From the NCBI RefSeq assembly GCF_000003195.3, contig NC_012876.2, positions 48,851,276 through 48,915,275 of the forward strand: a DNA stretch of 64,000 nt, written 5' to 3'. The position numbers and the translations under genes were made by a program. The stretch comes from Sorghum bicolor. Its lineage: Eukaryota; Streptophyta; Magnoliopsida; Poales; Poaceae. How positions within the stretch are numbered: position 1 is the stretch's first letter; each line of letters starts with the position of its first letter. Below, one piece after another: positions 48,001 through 58,938 of the stretch. A model generated the notes under the pieces. The model saw only the letters and a list, made by a program, of their open reading frames with translations, made no database searches and was not told where the DNA came from.

Positions 48001-49636
48001 GAAAGTGCCCATTCCGCCTGTCTCCAATAACCATTCAATGGTTACTAGGGCCAAGAGTGGGTTCCGTACTCCAGCTACTTTTCAGGTAGCCGGACCATCG
48101 CCCATTCCACTATCCTACAAGAAAGCTCTTGCTGATCCTAATTGGAAGAATGCAATGGTTGAACAGTTCAATGCTCTCACGGCTAACAGGACTTGGGATT
48201 TAGTGCCTGCCCCACTCAATGCCAACATTGTTACTGGGAAGTGGATTTATCGCCAAAAGCTTAAGTCTGATGGGTCACTGGATCGTTATAAAGCCCGTTG
48301 GGTGCTTCGTGGTTTCTCTCAGCAACCAGGTGTCGATTTTGAGGAGACCTTTAGTCCGGTAGTGAAACCTGCTATGATTCGCACTGTTCTTTCTCTGGCA
48401 ATCAGCAGCAACTGGTCTGTTCATCAATTGGTTGTGAAGAATGCCTTCTTAAATGGTACTCTGGAAGAGACAGTTTACTCTCAGCAGCCATCTGGGTTCA
48501 TTGATCCAGCCTTCCCACAACATGTTTGCAAGTTGGACAAGTCACTATATGGACTTAAACAAGCCCCACACGCTTGGTATACTCGCTTCTAGTCTTTCAT
48601 CCTCTCTACTGGCTTTTGTAGTTCCAGATGTGACACCTCCTTGTTCAGTCGCAAGTCTGGCAATGACATTGCGTACTTGCTGCTGTATGTGGACGACATC
48701 ATTCTTACAGCCTCCTCCTCGGCACTGCTTCAGCAGATCATTGCCTCCCTTCAACAGGAATTTGCTATGTCCGATCTTGTTGACCTTCATTATTTCCTTG
48801 GCATCACTGCATCCTGGAATACCTCTGGCTTGCTGTTGACTCAAGATAAGTATGCCCTGGAGCTTCTTACCCATGCCAAGATGCAGCACTGCAACCCCTG
48901 TGCCACTCCCATTGAAGTGAGCCCCAAACTACATGCAGAAGCGGGTCCTCCAGTTGCCGACGCCTCCCTCTATCGCAGTCTAGCTGGTGGTCTTCAGTAC
49001 CTTACTCTTACACGGCCTAACATCGCTCACGCCGTCCAACAGATCTGCTTGCATATGCATGATCCGAGGGAGGAACACTTCTCTCTTCTCAAGCGCATTC
49101 TTCGCTACATCAAAGGCACTATCAAGTATGGCCTTCAGATCTCTCGCAGCTCCTCTCATGATCTGCTCCTTTACTCCGATGCGGACTGGGCGGGCTGCCC
49201 CGATACTAGGCGCTCTACCTTCGACTTCTGTGCCTTTATTGGAGATAATCTGGTGTCCTGGTCTTCCAAACGGCAACAGACAGTCTCTCGCTCAAGCGCT
49301 GAAGCTGAATATCGCGGCGTTGCTAATGCTGTGGCCGAAGCATGTTGGCTTCGCCAGCTTCTTGCTGAACTTCATCGCACGTTGTCTAAGGCTACGGTGG
49401 TCTACTGCGACAACATTAGTGTTGTCTACCTCTCTACCAACTCGGTTCAGCATCAACGCACCAAGCACGTGGAAATTGATTTGCACTTTGTGCGTGAACG
49501 TGTTGCTCTCGGGGAAGTTCATGTTCTACATGTTCCAACAACACTTCAATATGCGGACATCTTGACAAAAGGACTGCCTTCTGCTGTCTTCCAGTCGTTC
49601 CGATCCAGCCTCAACGTCCGATACTCTCTCGGTTGA
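45083..49636 (+). pseudogene. TE-5 copia Gag-Pol polyprotein
   Basis: From ATG 45083 to TGA 49634-49636 a single frame of 1517 codons holds everything, broken by stops at 45251 TAG, 46040 TAG, 46847 TAG, 47003 TAG, 47018 TGA and 48590 TAG but by no frameshift. Domains: gag (about residues 50-250, with LEADFRNLAQDNLSFSDYSERLKSY split across its text), a Lys/Asn-rich stretch without an obvious CCHC knuckle, protease with WFMDSGASSHL (catalytic Asp about 370), integrase (WHRCLGHPS...CHEC zinc region near 500; HCDLW; CDNG; NGKAERV), RT (GKWIYRQKLKSDGSLDRYKA; YVDD at 48686-48697) and RNase H (YSDADWAGC; SRSSAEAEYR). The first RT catalytic residue is Val (codon 48431-48433) where the family has Asp. 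Confidence 0.97.
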
Positions 49637-49640
49637 TACT

Positions 49641-49647
49641 GGGGGGG
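49641..49647 (+). other. TE-5 polypurine tract
   Basis: Seven Gs lie just before the 3' LTR start at 49649 and just after the polyprotein stop. Confidence 0.8.
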
Positions 49648-49648
49648 C

Positions 49649-49879
49649 TGTTGGAATATTGTTACACATGTATGGAAGGCCTATATAGTAGCTAGGCTAT
49701 GTTTAGTAGGAGGCTATGTTTAGTAGGCTACAGTTACACATGTGTGGTAGGCCTGTATAGTAGGCTAGTATTGGTGTCTATCACCTCCTGTAATTCAGCC
49801 CATTGGCTTATATATAATGGCGCCCCTGGCTGTTGCCGTGTGTGGCCTTTGCCCCCAATCTAATCTTTCCACTCTAACA
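49649..49879 (+). repeat. TE-5 3' LTR
   Basis: 231 bp, ends CTCTAACA, five differences from the 5' copy. Confidence 0.95.
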
Positions 49880-50940
49880 GACTCAGGCCGGAAGACCGGC
49901 AATTATAAAGTGCGCACTACCGGAGGAAGTGCGGTGTGCGGGGGGCCCTTGGCGTAAGAGCAAAGGCAGGTTAGTTAAAAGTCCTGACCTCCCTGGCAGA
50001 GTGGCAGCCCTGGGAGTGCGGCGCTGATCGGAGCCGCGATTCCTGAGTCGTACCAAAGGTGACCCGCTTGCTCTCCGATGGGGGATGCTTGGGTGAGTGC
50101 TAGGAATAACCCTCCAGCTGGATAGGAATCGATTCGAATCGCTGTCTCTCCTGGATAGTGAGAACTTGATAGAGCAGCGACAAACGTAGCATTCACTAAG
50201 TACAATGGTTTTTGATAATGATGTTGAGGATAGCAAGGAAGAACATATGATGAAACTTGATATGGTTATTATTGTTTGTAATAATCAAGTGAAGTGCTTA
50301 GTCTAGGTGCTAATCTAGTGGGAGGCTAATGATGATTAATATGATGCTTTTATAAATGGTGTACTATCCAATATAAGCTTTTGGCAAATTGTCTGAGTCA
50401 AGCCAGCTACACTTATACTTAGCCTTGCATGATCCTTGGTGTCTTTTGTGTTTGGTTAGACGGGTAAGTCTAGCTGAGTACATCCTCGTACTCAGGGTTT
50501 ATTCCCACCTATTGCAGATGATGTCTTTTATGATGGCTTCTGCAAGACCTGTCTCCATCCCGCCGGGGATGAGGACTAAACCATTGGGCACGGTTCTCTA
50601 ACAACTTCATATCCTAATGCTTTTGGTGGATGAGATGAGACTCTGGCAGTAACAAGAACTAATGAAATGTGTGTGTAAACTATTTTGCTTCCACTACTTC
50701 AAAACTTGTGTTGTAATAACTAACTCCGATGTGGTGCCGCTTCGTCGGCAATGAATGAACTATGTAACAATCGCTGTATTGTGTTGAACTATTACGATCT
50801 TGGTATGTTGCAAAGTTGGTTTGAAGTCCTTCGTGATTTTAGTTGACTACCAGGATTATATGGGCTCAAGTCTGGAAACTTGATTGCTAGATCGATCGTT
50901 TCTACACTTGAACTCTTATAATTTGGTCGGTTCTGGGAGA

Positions 50941-53900
50941 TTGATGATCTCTAACAACTTTGTATTCAAAATTGTTTCATTTGAAGTCATCAAATGGGTC
51001 ATTTGACCAAGTTTGAAGCACTCAATTTAGAATTTTGAAAGAATTCATAGCCACACACCAGTTTCCATAACCCTAGATGGTCTCAACTGGAAAAGTCATG
51101 AATACCAATATTGTTCCACTCATCAAGATCTACATTTAATATACAGACCATTTTTGCATTTGACAAAGTGTTGGGAAGGTGTAGTTGAAAATCCACAATT
51201 CTCACATATAGTTTCATATAGTTTATGTGAGATTCAAGATTTGGTGAGTATTGTTTTCTTAAAATTTGTCAAATGGAAAAATGGTCTATATAAAAAGTTT
51301 GGATCTTGATGATCTCTAACAACTTGGTATTCAAATGTTTTTCATTTTAAGTAATTTAGTTTGTCATTTGACCAAGTTTTACCAAAACCCGTCTTGGATT
51401 TTAAACACATGTGCCTAGGATTAGCTAAAATTTATCCAAATGGAAAAATGGACAATGTATGAAATGTAGATCTTGATGATCTCTAACAACTTTGTGTTCA
51501 AAATTGTTTGATTTGAAGTCATCAATTGGGTCATGTGACCATGTTTGAAGCACTCAATTTTGAATTTTGAAACAATTATAGCCACACACCGGTTTTCCGA
51601 ACCCTAGAGGGTCTCGACTTGAAAAGTCATGAAAACCAATATTGTTCCACTCATCAAGATCTACATTTAATATACAGACCATTTTTGCATTTGACAAAGT
51701 GTTGGGAAGGTGTAGTTGAAAATCTACAATTCTCACATATAGTTTCATACAGTTTATGTGAGATTCAAGATTTGGTGAGTATTGTTTTCTTAAACTTTCT
51801 CAAACGGAACAATGGTCTATATAAAAAGTTTGGATCTTGATGATCTCTAACAACTTGGTTTTCAATTTTTTTTCAATTTAAGAGATTTAGTTTGTCATTT
51901 GACAAAGTTTGACCAAAACTTGTCTTGGATTTTAAATACATGTGCCTAGGATTGACTAAAATTTATCCAAATGGAAAAATGGACAATGTATCGAATGTAG
52001 ATCTTGATTAGCTCTAACAACTTTGTGTTCAAAACTGTTTCATTTGAAGTCATCAAATGGGTCATTTGACCAAGTTTGAAGCACTCAATTTTGAATTTTG
52101 AAAGAATTCATAGCCACACACTGGTTTCCATACCCCTAGATGGTGTCAGCTAAAAAAGTCATGAATACCAATATTGTTCCACTCATCAAGATCTACATTT
52201 AATATATAGACCATTTTTGCATTTGACAAAGTGTTGGGAAGGTGTGGTTGAAAATCCACAATTCTCACATATAGTTTCATATAGTTTATGTGAGATTCGA
52301 GATTTGGTGAGTATTGTTTTCTTAAACTTTCTCAAATGGAAAAATGGTCTATCTAAAAAGTTTGGATCTTGATGATCTCTAACAACTTGGTATTCAAATG
52401 TTTTTCATTTTAAGTAATTTAGTTTGTCATTTGACCAAGTTTGACCAAAACCCGTCTTGGATTTTAAACACATGTGCCTAGGATTGGCTAAAATTTATCC
52501 AAATGGAAAAATGGAGAATGTATCAAATGTAGATCTTGATGATCTCTAACAACTTTGTGTTCAAAATTGTTTCAATTGAAGTCATCAAATGGGTCATTTG
52601 ACCAAGTTTGAAGCAATCAAGTTTGAATTTTGAAAGAATTCATAGCCACACACTGGTTTCCATAACCCTAGATGGTCTCAATTGGAAAAGTCATGAATAC
52701 CAATATTGTTGCACTCATCAAGATCTACATTTAATATATAGACCATTTTTGCATTTGACAAAGTGTTGGGAAGGTGTAGTTGAAAATCCACAATTCTCAC
52801 ATATAGTTTCATATAGTTTATGTGAGATTCAAGATTTGGTGAGTATTGTTTTCTTAAACTTTCTCAAATGGAAAAATGGTCTATATAAAAAGTTTGGATC
52901 TTGATGATCTCTAACAACTTGGTATTCAATTTTTTTTTCATTTTAAGTGATTTACTTTGTCATTTGACCAAGTTTGACCAAAACCTGTCTTGGATTTTAA
53001 ATACAAGTGCCTAGGATTGACTAAAATTTATCCAAATGGAAAAATGGACAATGTATCGAATGTAGATCTTGATTAGCTCTAACAACTTTGTGTTCAAAAT
53101 TGTTTCATTCGAAGTCATCAAATGGGTCATTTGACCAAGTTTGAAGCACTCAATTTTGAATTTTGAAAGAATTCATAGCCACACACCGGTTTCCATAACC
53201 CTAGATGGTCTCAATTGGAAAAGTCATGAATACCAATATTGTTCCACTCATCAAGATCTACATTTAATATACAGACCATTTTTGCATTTGACAAAGTGTT
53301 GGGAAGGTGTAGTTCAAAATCCACAATTCTCACATATAGTTTCATATAGTTTATGTGAGATTCAAGATTTGGTGAGTATTGTTTTCTTAAACTTTGTCAA
53401 ATGGAAAAATGGTCTATATAAAAAGTTTGGATCTTGATGATCTCTAACAACTTGGTATTCAAATGTTTTTCATTTTAAGTGATTTAGTTTGTCATTTGAC
53501 CAAGTTTGACCAAAACATATCTTGGATTTTAAATACATGTGCCTAGGATTGACTAAAATTTATCCAAATGGAAAAATGGACACTGTATCGAATGTAGATC
53601 TTGGTTAGCTCTAACAACTTTGTGTTCAAAACTGTTTCATTTGAAGTCATCAAATGGGTCATTTGACCAAGTTTGAAGCACTCAAGTTTGAATTTTGAAA
53701 GAATTCATAGCCACACACCGGTTTCCATAACCCTAGATGGTCTCAACTGGAAAAGTCATGAATACCAATATTGTTCCACTCATCAAGATCTACATTTAAT
53801 ATACAAACCATTTTTGCATTTGACAAAGTGTTGGAATGGTGTAGTTGAAAATCCACAATTCTCACATATAGTTTCATATAGTTTATGTGAGATTCAAGAT

Positions 53901-54440
53901 TTGGTGAGTATTGTTTTCTAAAACTTTGTCAAATGGAAAAGTGGTCTATATAAAAAGTTTGGATCTTGATGATCTCTAACAACTTGGTATTCAAATGTTT
54001 TTCATTTTAAGTAATTTAGTTTGTCATTTGACCAAGTTTGACAAAAACCCGTCTTGGATTTTAAAGAAATGTGCCTAGGATTGGCTAAAATTTATCCAAA
54101 TGGAAAAATGGACAATGTATCAAATGTAGATCTTGATGATCTCTAACAACTTTGTGTTCAAAATTGTTTCATTTGAAGTCATCAAATGGGTCATGTGACC
54201 ATGTTTGAAGCACTCAATTTTGAATTTTGAAAGAATTCATAGCCACGCACCGGTTTTCGGAACCCTAGAGGGTCTCGACATGAAAAGTCATGAATACCAA
54301 TATTGTTCCACTCATCAAGATCTACATTTAATATATAGACCATTTTTGCATTTGACAAAGTGTTGGGAAGGTGTAGTTGAAAATCCACAATTCTCACATA
54401 TAGTTTCATATAGTTTATGTGAGATTCAAGATTTGGTGAG
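50941..54440. repeat. Satellite block 3, ~530-bp unit (about 6.6 units)
   Basis: The array resumes after TE-2 with TTGATGATCTCTAAC and runs in phase. Units with the variant GATTAGCTCT in place of GATGATCTCT occur near 52009, 53072 and 53604 and mark a partial two-unit order. A few short deletions are seen, none changing the overall period. Confidence 0.95.
54436..54440. repeat. Target site duplication of TE-6 (GTGAG)
   Basis: GTGAG precedes TE-6 and recurs at 62141-62145 after it; the satellite is continuous without the element. Confidence 0.95.
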
Positions 54441-55700
54441 TGTTGGGTATTTTAAACGCAATCAGAAAAAATCCGCAAACGCACGGATACCGATGTAGCT
54501 TTCACCCGGGAGTATTCCAGAGTATCGATTTTCCACAGAGAACGTGAGTGTACTAATTAAGAATCAAGATCGCCCAAGGATAACTATATAATTATTTTTG
54601 GTGGGAAGAGAGGAAGGTCCTGAGAGTTCTCTAGTTGATCTAAGAATCAAGAATTACTTCAAAGATTATTTATTTTGGGACATGAGAACACTAACCACAG
54701 AAAGAGATGAGAAGGGGGCTAGGAAGCTCTGACTACGGTCCTACAAACACCGATTCGAACGAGGTGGAATACGTCGACCGTTAGGGATGTCACTACCCTA
54801 GGGCTACCACAACAATCCGCATGATTGGGTGCAATTCCAGGTAATTGCAAGACTAAACACCACGTCTAATCTATTAATTACTACTCTAGCGTTATAAAGA
54901 CTAGAGCACTTGATGCTAGCGGGAATCCAATAAATAACTTGAATGTAAATAAAAGTAATTAAAGAACTCAGGAATTATGAATTGAAGAACTTGGAGAACG
55001 ATGAAGAACGAACCAGTTGCTGCAAAAGAATAATGTTGAGGAAGATCTGACAAATCCGGCTCCTCCTCCGCTCTCCTCTTCTCTCTCCCTATTTTCTAGA
55101 TTACAACTAGAACTAACTAGAACTAGAATTAGAAAAACTAGAACTAGAACTAGATGAACTAGAACTAGAACTAGATGAACTAGAGGTAGAACTAGATGAA
55201 CTAGAGGGATCCTCTCTACTTGGATGAAGAATTGAAACCCTAACTTTGATTATGTAGAAGAGGTATGATCTCCTGGGGCCAGGGGGCCTTGCTTATATAG
55301 TCTTTTCAGATGAATCTGGGCCGTCGGATCAAACCGATATTAATCGCACGGTTTTCTTTGATCCTTTCGGTCGGTGGAGCGTGATCCGCTAAACGGGTCC
55401 GAATTGGACACTGTAGCTGGGCGGGCGCCCTGTCCCCGAGCCCTCTTGGCTTCCCGTTCGTTCCCGTGGCTTCTAGAGTCTTCTAGATGATAGAAAATTG
55501 CGCGGCACGTTAATATCTCTATGTAATCCCGACGTGTGGGCCTTTCCTCCGTATTTCCTGATAACCCCCTGCAAAAATAGACAAACACCAAAACACGTGG
55601 AATTCTGTCAGATAAAACCCTAAGTCTGGGTGTTGGTTGCATATAAGTCCTTTTCCATGATCAGTTGATGGTTAAATTTGAGCATTAAGGACCGTCAACA
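54441..55700 (-). repeat. TE-6 3' LTR
   Basis: 1260 bp. Minus-strand TATATAA at 55293-55299. Minisatellite at 55104-55205. The purine tract (minus AAGCTTGGGGGAGCT) follows at 55701-55715. It lacks about 20 bp of the GC-rich zone near 55425 that the other LTR retains. Confidence 0.9.
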
Positions 55701-57215
55701 AGCTCCCCCAAGCTTAACCTTTGCTCGTCCCTGAGTAAAGATGGACTTAAGAGTTTCTGCAGTGGTTTCATGCCTTAAAGGTACACATGCGTTCAAACAA
55801 GATCTCATCTCTGGGTTAGGGTAAACTGTTAAGATTTAAACTTACTCATTTTACCTTCCACCATGGGGCTTGCAACCATCATTTGTGTCTTGAGCAGTTA
55901 AAAGACATAACGGTCTAGTCAAGCGCCATGTCTCTTGCTCTTCGATTAACTATAGCACTGGAGTTTTTTAGATTTTCAAATAAAACTCAGAGATTCCTTG
56001 TATGACTCTCTCTAGTCTCTCTTTTGTGGTATTTCTGGATGCTTACCAAGGCAGTGATGGTATATGCCTTCTCTCAAAATATGTAGTATTTGTGGTATGA
56101 AGCATAGTGACATTGACTTCTCTCTCATCCTACTCTAATAAGGCTTTTGATATCTGGAGCTCATAGGTAGGAGACAGCTAATACATACTTACAAGACATT
56201 TATTGCATAGTCAAACCATGGATCTAGAAGAACAAGTCAATAAGTCAAATCAAGATGTGCATGTGTGGCGAATAAATGGTGTATGGTGATGATGGTGATA
56301 ATAATGGTGAAAGTCTAATTCTACTTGTGCTCTTTTGAGGGGATACATACCTTTCTTGCTCTTTTGAAACTTTGTGAGGAGAATAAGACGCTCGGTAATT
56401 TCTTTTTATTTTCTCTCAGATGGGTATCTTGTACCCCTAATTCTACTGTCGGACACTTGTCCATTTTTACCTCTCGTCTCACTATTTTCTTTTCTTTCGA
56501 GGTTCCAGGCACTTGCCCCTTTTTATTTCCTCGTATCTTTTTTTCTCTCTTTTTTTAGAGCACTCATCTCTTGAACTAATGTAGCAAGTGGTAGTAACCA
56601 AGATAACTTGAGCATTTATTTCACATGGGAAAACAGAAATGTTTTTGACTATTCTCTCCCGGATTAGGAGTAGAATATTTTTGGGTAGTTCTGGAGATGG
56701 AAATGGGTGAATATATGTGGATGCGTACTTCCGGAGTAGAAGCAGTATATGTGAGTCAACGTACAAGTGAATCTTGATTTTAACCACATGACAAGCTCCT
56801 AAGGGTCTACACAGCTTGACCACACTCAATGCTCATAAGCAGTAAAAAGTAAATGTATGGTTCATAGTCTAATAAGCATGTATATATGGCTGTGGTAGGA
56901 TTTTAAACTCTCATCATGCAACATTTTGAAGATTTTCAAAGATAAAATTCTCTAGAATTCTAGCATCTCTAGGAACAGATAAACAGTAGCTCAACCTTTC
57001 CATATCGTATCTGTTAACAACTTAGACTTTAGATCAAGTACTCTTCCCACAAGTTCAGGTTTAGAGCAAATCTTAATTAATAACAGTCATGCCTAAACTT
57101 GATAGAGATTTCAATTTTGAGAACTAGCCATGGCAGAACAACTATTCATCATTTCCATATGACAGCTTATCATGAGGGTTCATAGCAAATTTTATTTATT
57201 TATTTAGTTAGCAAA
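55701..57215. other. TE-6 interior, no gene seen
   Basis: A/T-rich element sequence parallel to the same parts of TE-3 and TE-4. No frame was judged coding. Confidence 0.6.
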
Positions 57216-57473
57216 CTAAGCAAAGATATATATATAAGCACAAAACTTTGTGATTATGCATCTTTTTATTATTTGAATAAAGTATAAACATGAGTAGAAA
57301 CACTTAGCTGGATAAATGGGGATGCTCTCCCCCAAGCTGGATTTTGACGCAATTTCTTCTGATGTAGCTAGCAAGTGGTGGAGGTGTATTTGAATGTCAG
57401 CAGTACCCTGACAGCGATTAGGATGTCCTCCGTCTGCTAGTCTTCTTTGATCCTTGAATTTTGTGGAGCTCAA
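57216..57473 (-). CDS. TE-6 conserved short frame of unknown function
   Basis: The TE-6 counterpart of 26377-26595: 85 codons with RRLADGGHPN, IHLHHLLATSEEI, SKSSLGESIPIYPAKCF. The C-terminal end diverges. Differences from TE-3 are mostly single residues with the frame kept open. No ATG start is seen, so coding is uncertain. Confidence 0.3.
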   Translation of the reverse strand: MSSTKFKDQRRLADGGHPNRCQGTADIQIHLHHLLATSEEIASKSSLGESIPIYPAKCFYSCLYFIQIIKRCIITKFCAYIYIFA

Positions 57474-57853
57474 ATAGACAACAAAGCTTTGTGGAACTGG
57501 TTAAGTGTTAGCATAAATATCTAGCCTTTATCATGTTGAGCCTCCTCAATAAATGTTACTCTCTTTAGTAGGATCATAAATTTATTTTTATATTTTCATT
57601 TTTATAGGACAGGAATATATATATTTTATTTTTATGCTACCACAGTGAATGTACTTATGGGTTTTATGCCATGAGCATACTCACATGGGGCTTACTATTT
57701 TTAACATTTTTATTTTCCTTTCAAGATGATATGAACCTGATTAACTAAGAAAACTATTTTAAATAGTTGAAAGGAAAAAGGATAACTACCAAGTTTACCT
57801 CTTGGCAAAGCGTTTGGTGTTTTTAAGTCCTCCGAACGGGACTCTCCATTTTC

Positions 57854-58273
57854 TCAGTCGTCCTGGGATTCGCTGGATGGCGTAGTCGGTGGTTCCGGCG
57901 GCGCCTCCTCTTCGTGTATAACTATCTTCTCTCTCCACACCTGACTCAGTGTTACGGTCTCCTCAGGACAGTTTTGTTCAAGCTGTATGTCTTCAGACCT
58001 TACTACTTCTACTTCATAGTCTGCTCATCCATCCTTGATGATTTGCCTCCTCTGGTTGCGGTTGCGTCGTCTTCTTCTTGTCCTGACCTTCCTAGAGTCT
58101 TCAACTATATAGTTAGGGTCAGTAAAATAGTGGCGTAACTTCTCAGAGGGGAAGTTCATGTGGACTTCTCCGGTTCCAATGTAGATGATTGCTTTAACGA
58201 TGCTGAGGAACGATCTCCCAAGGATGATGGGTGGATCGTACTCGTCTTCTCCCATGTCAATAACCTTCAACAT
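57854..58273 (-). pseudogene. TE-6 protease-tail ORF (Athila-like)
   Basis: The frame starts MLKVIDMGEDEYDPPIILGRSFLSIVKAIIYIGTGEVHMNF (read in two parts across 58273-58150), then FTDPNYIVEDSRKVR, an Arg-rich block and an in-frame TGA at 58025-58027. After it the same frame continues to TGA at 57854-57856 with the acidic/Pro-rich end as in TE-3. IILGRSFL...GTGEV is the second half of an Athila-type protease. The Arg block could bind nucleic acid; that is an inference. Confidence 0.55.
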
Positions 58274-58716
58274 TTCGGAATGTCTGATCTGCCATCTAGA
58301 GCTGGGTCGTCCTTCTTGGTCAAGAACGGTGACTTGGGTCGATGATCTTGACCTTCTTGAACTGCAGTGACCATCTTAGCTGACTCGGTCCACACTTGCT
58401 TGTTCCTGTCCCTCCTGTTGGTCCTCTTCCTTGGTCCATGTCGGTATTGCTCTGGGATTTGTGTAGTCTTGTTCTTGAAGGAAAACGTCTCCTTCCTCCC
58501 CTTGATGTAGAAACTGATCTTGGTAGCACTAGCATAGATGACAGCTCCTGAGGTGTTCAGGAATGTCCTCCCTAAGATGACGGGTGCCTTCTCATTAGAA
58601 CTGGTCTCTATCACCATGAAGTCTGCTGGGGCGTACAAGGTACCAACTCGAACGCAGAGGTTCTTCAATATTGCCTTTGGGAAACTTAGTGTCTGATCTG
58701 CAAGCTGCAAACACAT
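58267..58716 (-). pseudogene. TE-6 protease (Athila-like), C-terminal part
   Basis: Codons read MCLQLADQTLSFPKAILKNL, then VGTLYAPADFMVIETSS, APVILGRTFLNTSGAVIYAS and FYIKGRKETFSFKNK. The ILGRTFLNT motif is the conserved ILGR(P)FL block of retropepsins of this lineage. The active-site half (GSSVNIM) lies beyond the insert, at about 58933-58950, so the domain is split. It would cut Gag-Pol in an intact element. A Lys/Arg-rich stretch follows before the tail ORF. Confidence 0.65.
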
Positions 58717-58721
58717 GGTTG

Positions 58722-58932
58722 TTTCTAGTAAAGGATGTGTAAAGGGGGGATAGAGTTCCGGGCAAGACTGTTTGGCTCTATGTTCAGGAAAGGAATGCCC
58801 TCAGGGAAGAAAGAGGAAAGTAGCATAGGAGGGGGTAGAGGCCACAGCGGAGTTGGACGCTGCGGACCGGGGAAGGGAATTACTGGGTTCACCCCTAACA
58901 GGGGGGTGATCCATATTCATAGAGTACCCTTA
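58722..58932. other. GC-rich insert in TE-6 protease, origin not recognised
   Basis: Between the LADQTL side (ending ...GGTTGTTTCT) and the GSSVNIM side (starting GCATAATG) lie about 210 bp that TE-4 lacks and that fit no protease frame. It is GC-richer than its surroundings, with G-runs (58745, 58829, 58903). Only about 45 bp would be expected there. It could be a filler from an organelle or another genomic locus. Confidence 0.5.
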
Positions 58933-58938
58933 GCATAA

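Larger units (their letters stand above)
44708..49879 (+). mobile_element. TE-5: Ty1/copia LTR retrotransposon
   Basis: Two 231-bp LTRs flank one long polyprotein frame with the copia order gag-PR-INT-RT-RNase H. The primer site, polypurine tract and TSD are all present. The LTRs differ at five positions by eye (2.2 %). The total is 5172 bp, a normal length for the superfamily. It lies in the TE-2 3' LTR. Six in-frame stops and a lost RT catalytic Asp make it non-functional as read. Confidence 0.97.
18217..50940 (+). mobile_element. TE-2: Tekay/Del-type Ty3 chromovirus, host of three nested insertions
   Basis: The LTRs begin TGTAACACCC at 18217 and 41194. Inside are an initiator-Met-like primer site, ORF0, gag with a CCHC knuckle, protease, RT, RNase H, integrase with a GPY/F module and a C-terminal chromodomain, then a purine tract. 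The order PR-RT-RH-INT-chromodomain defines a chromovirus; the extra ORF before gag recalls rice RIRE3/RIRE8. Removing TE-3 (7652 bp with one TSD) and TE-4 (6592 bp with one TSD) reconnects the frames exactly. With TE-5 also removed it would span about 13.3 kb. It carries at least twelve in-frame stops and two frameshifts, so it is dead. Confidence 0.93.
41194..50940 (+). repeat. TE-2 3' LTR, split by TE-5
   Basis: The LTR runs 41194-44707 and 49885-50940 around TE-5. Without the insertion it is about 4.57 kb, more than twice the 5' copy. The extra ~2.5 kb (42766-44702 and 49885-50450) is A/T-rich, with no transposase or LTR boundaries recognised in it, so loss from the 5' copy is more likely than gain here. 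The terminal base was set by the TTGAT duplication and by alignment with 20261-20269; the last bases are GGGAGA, not the usual CA. Confidence 0.85.

Noticed and set aside
49885..50240. Minus-strand frames (117 and 76 codons) after TE-5
   Set aside because: They lie in TE-2 LTR sequence with no recognisable domain.
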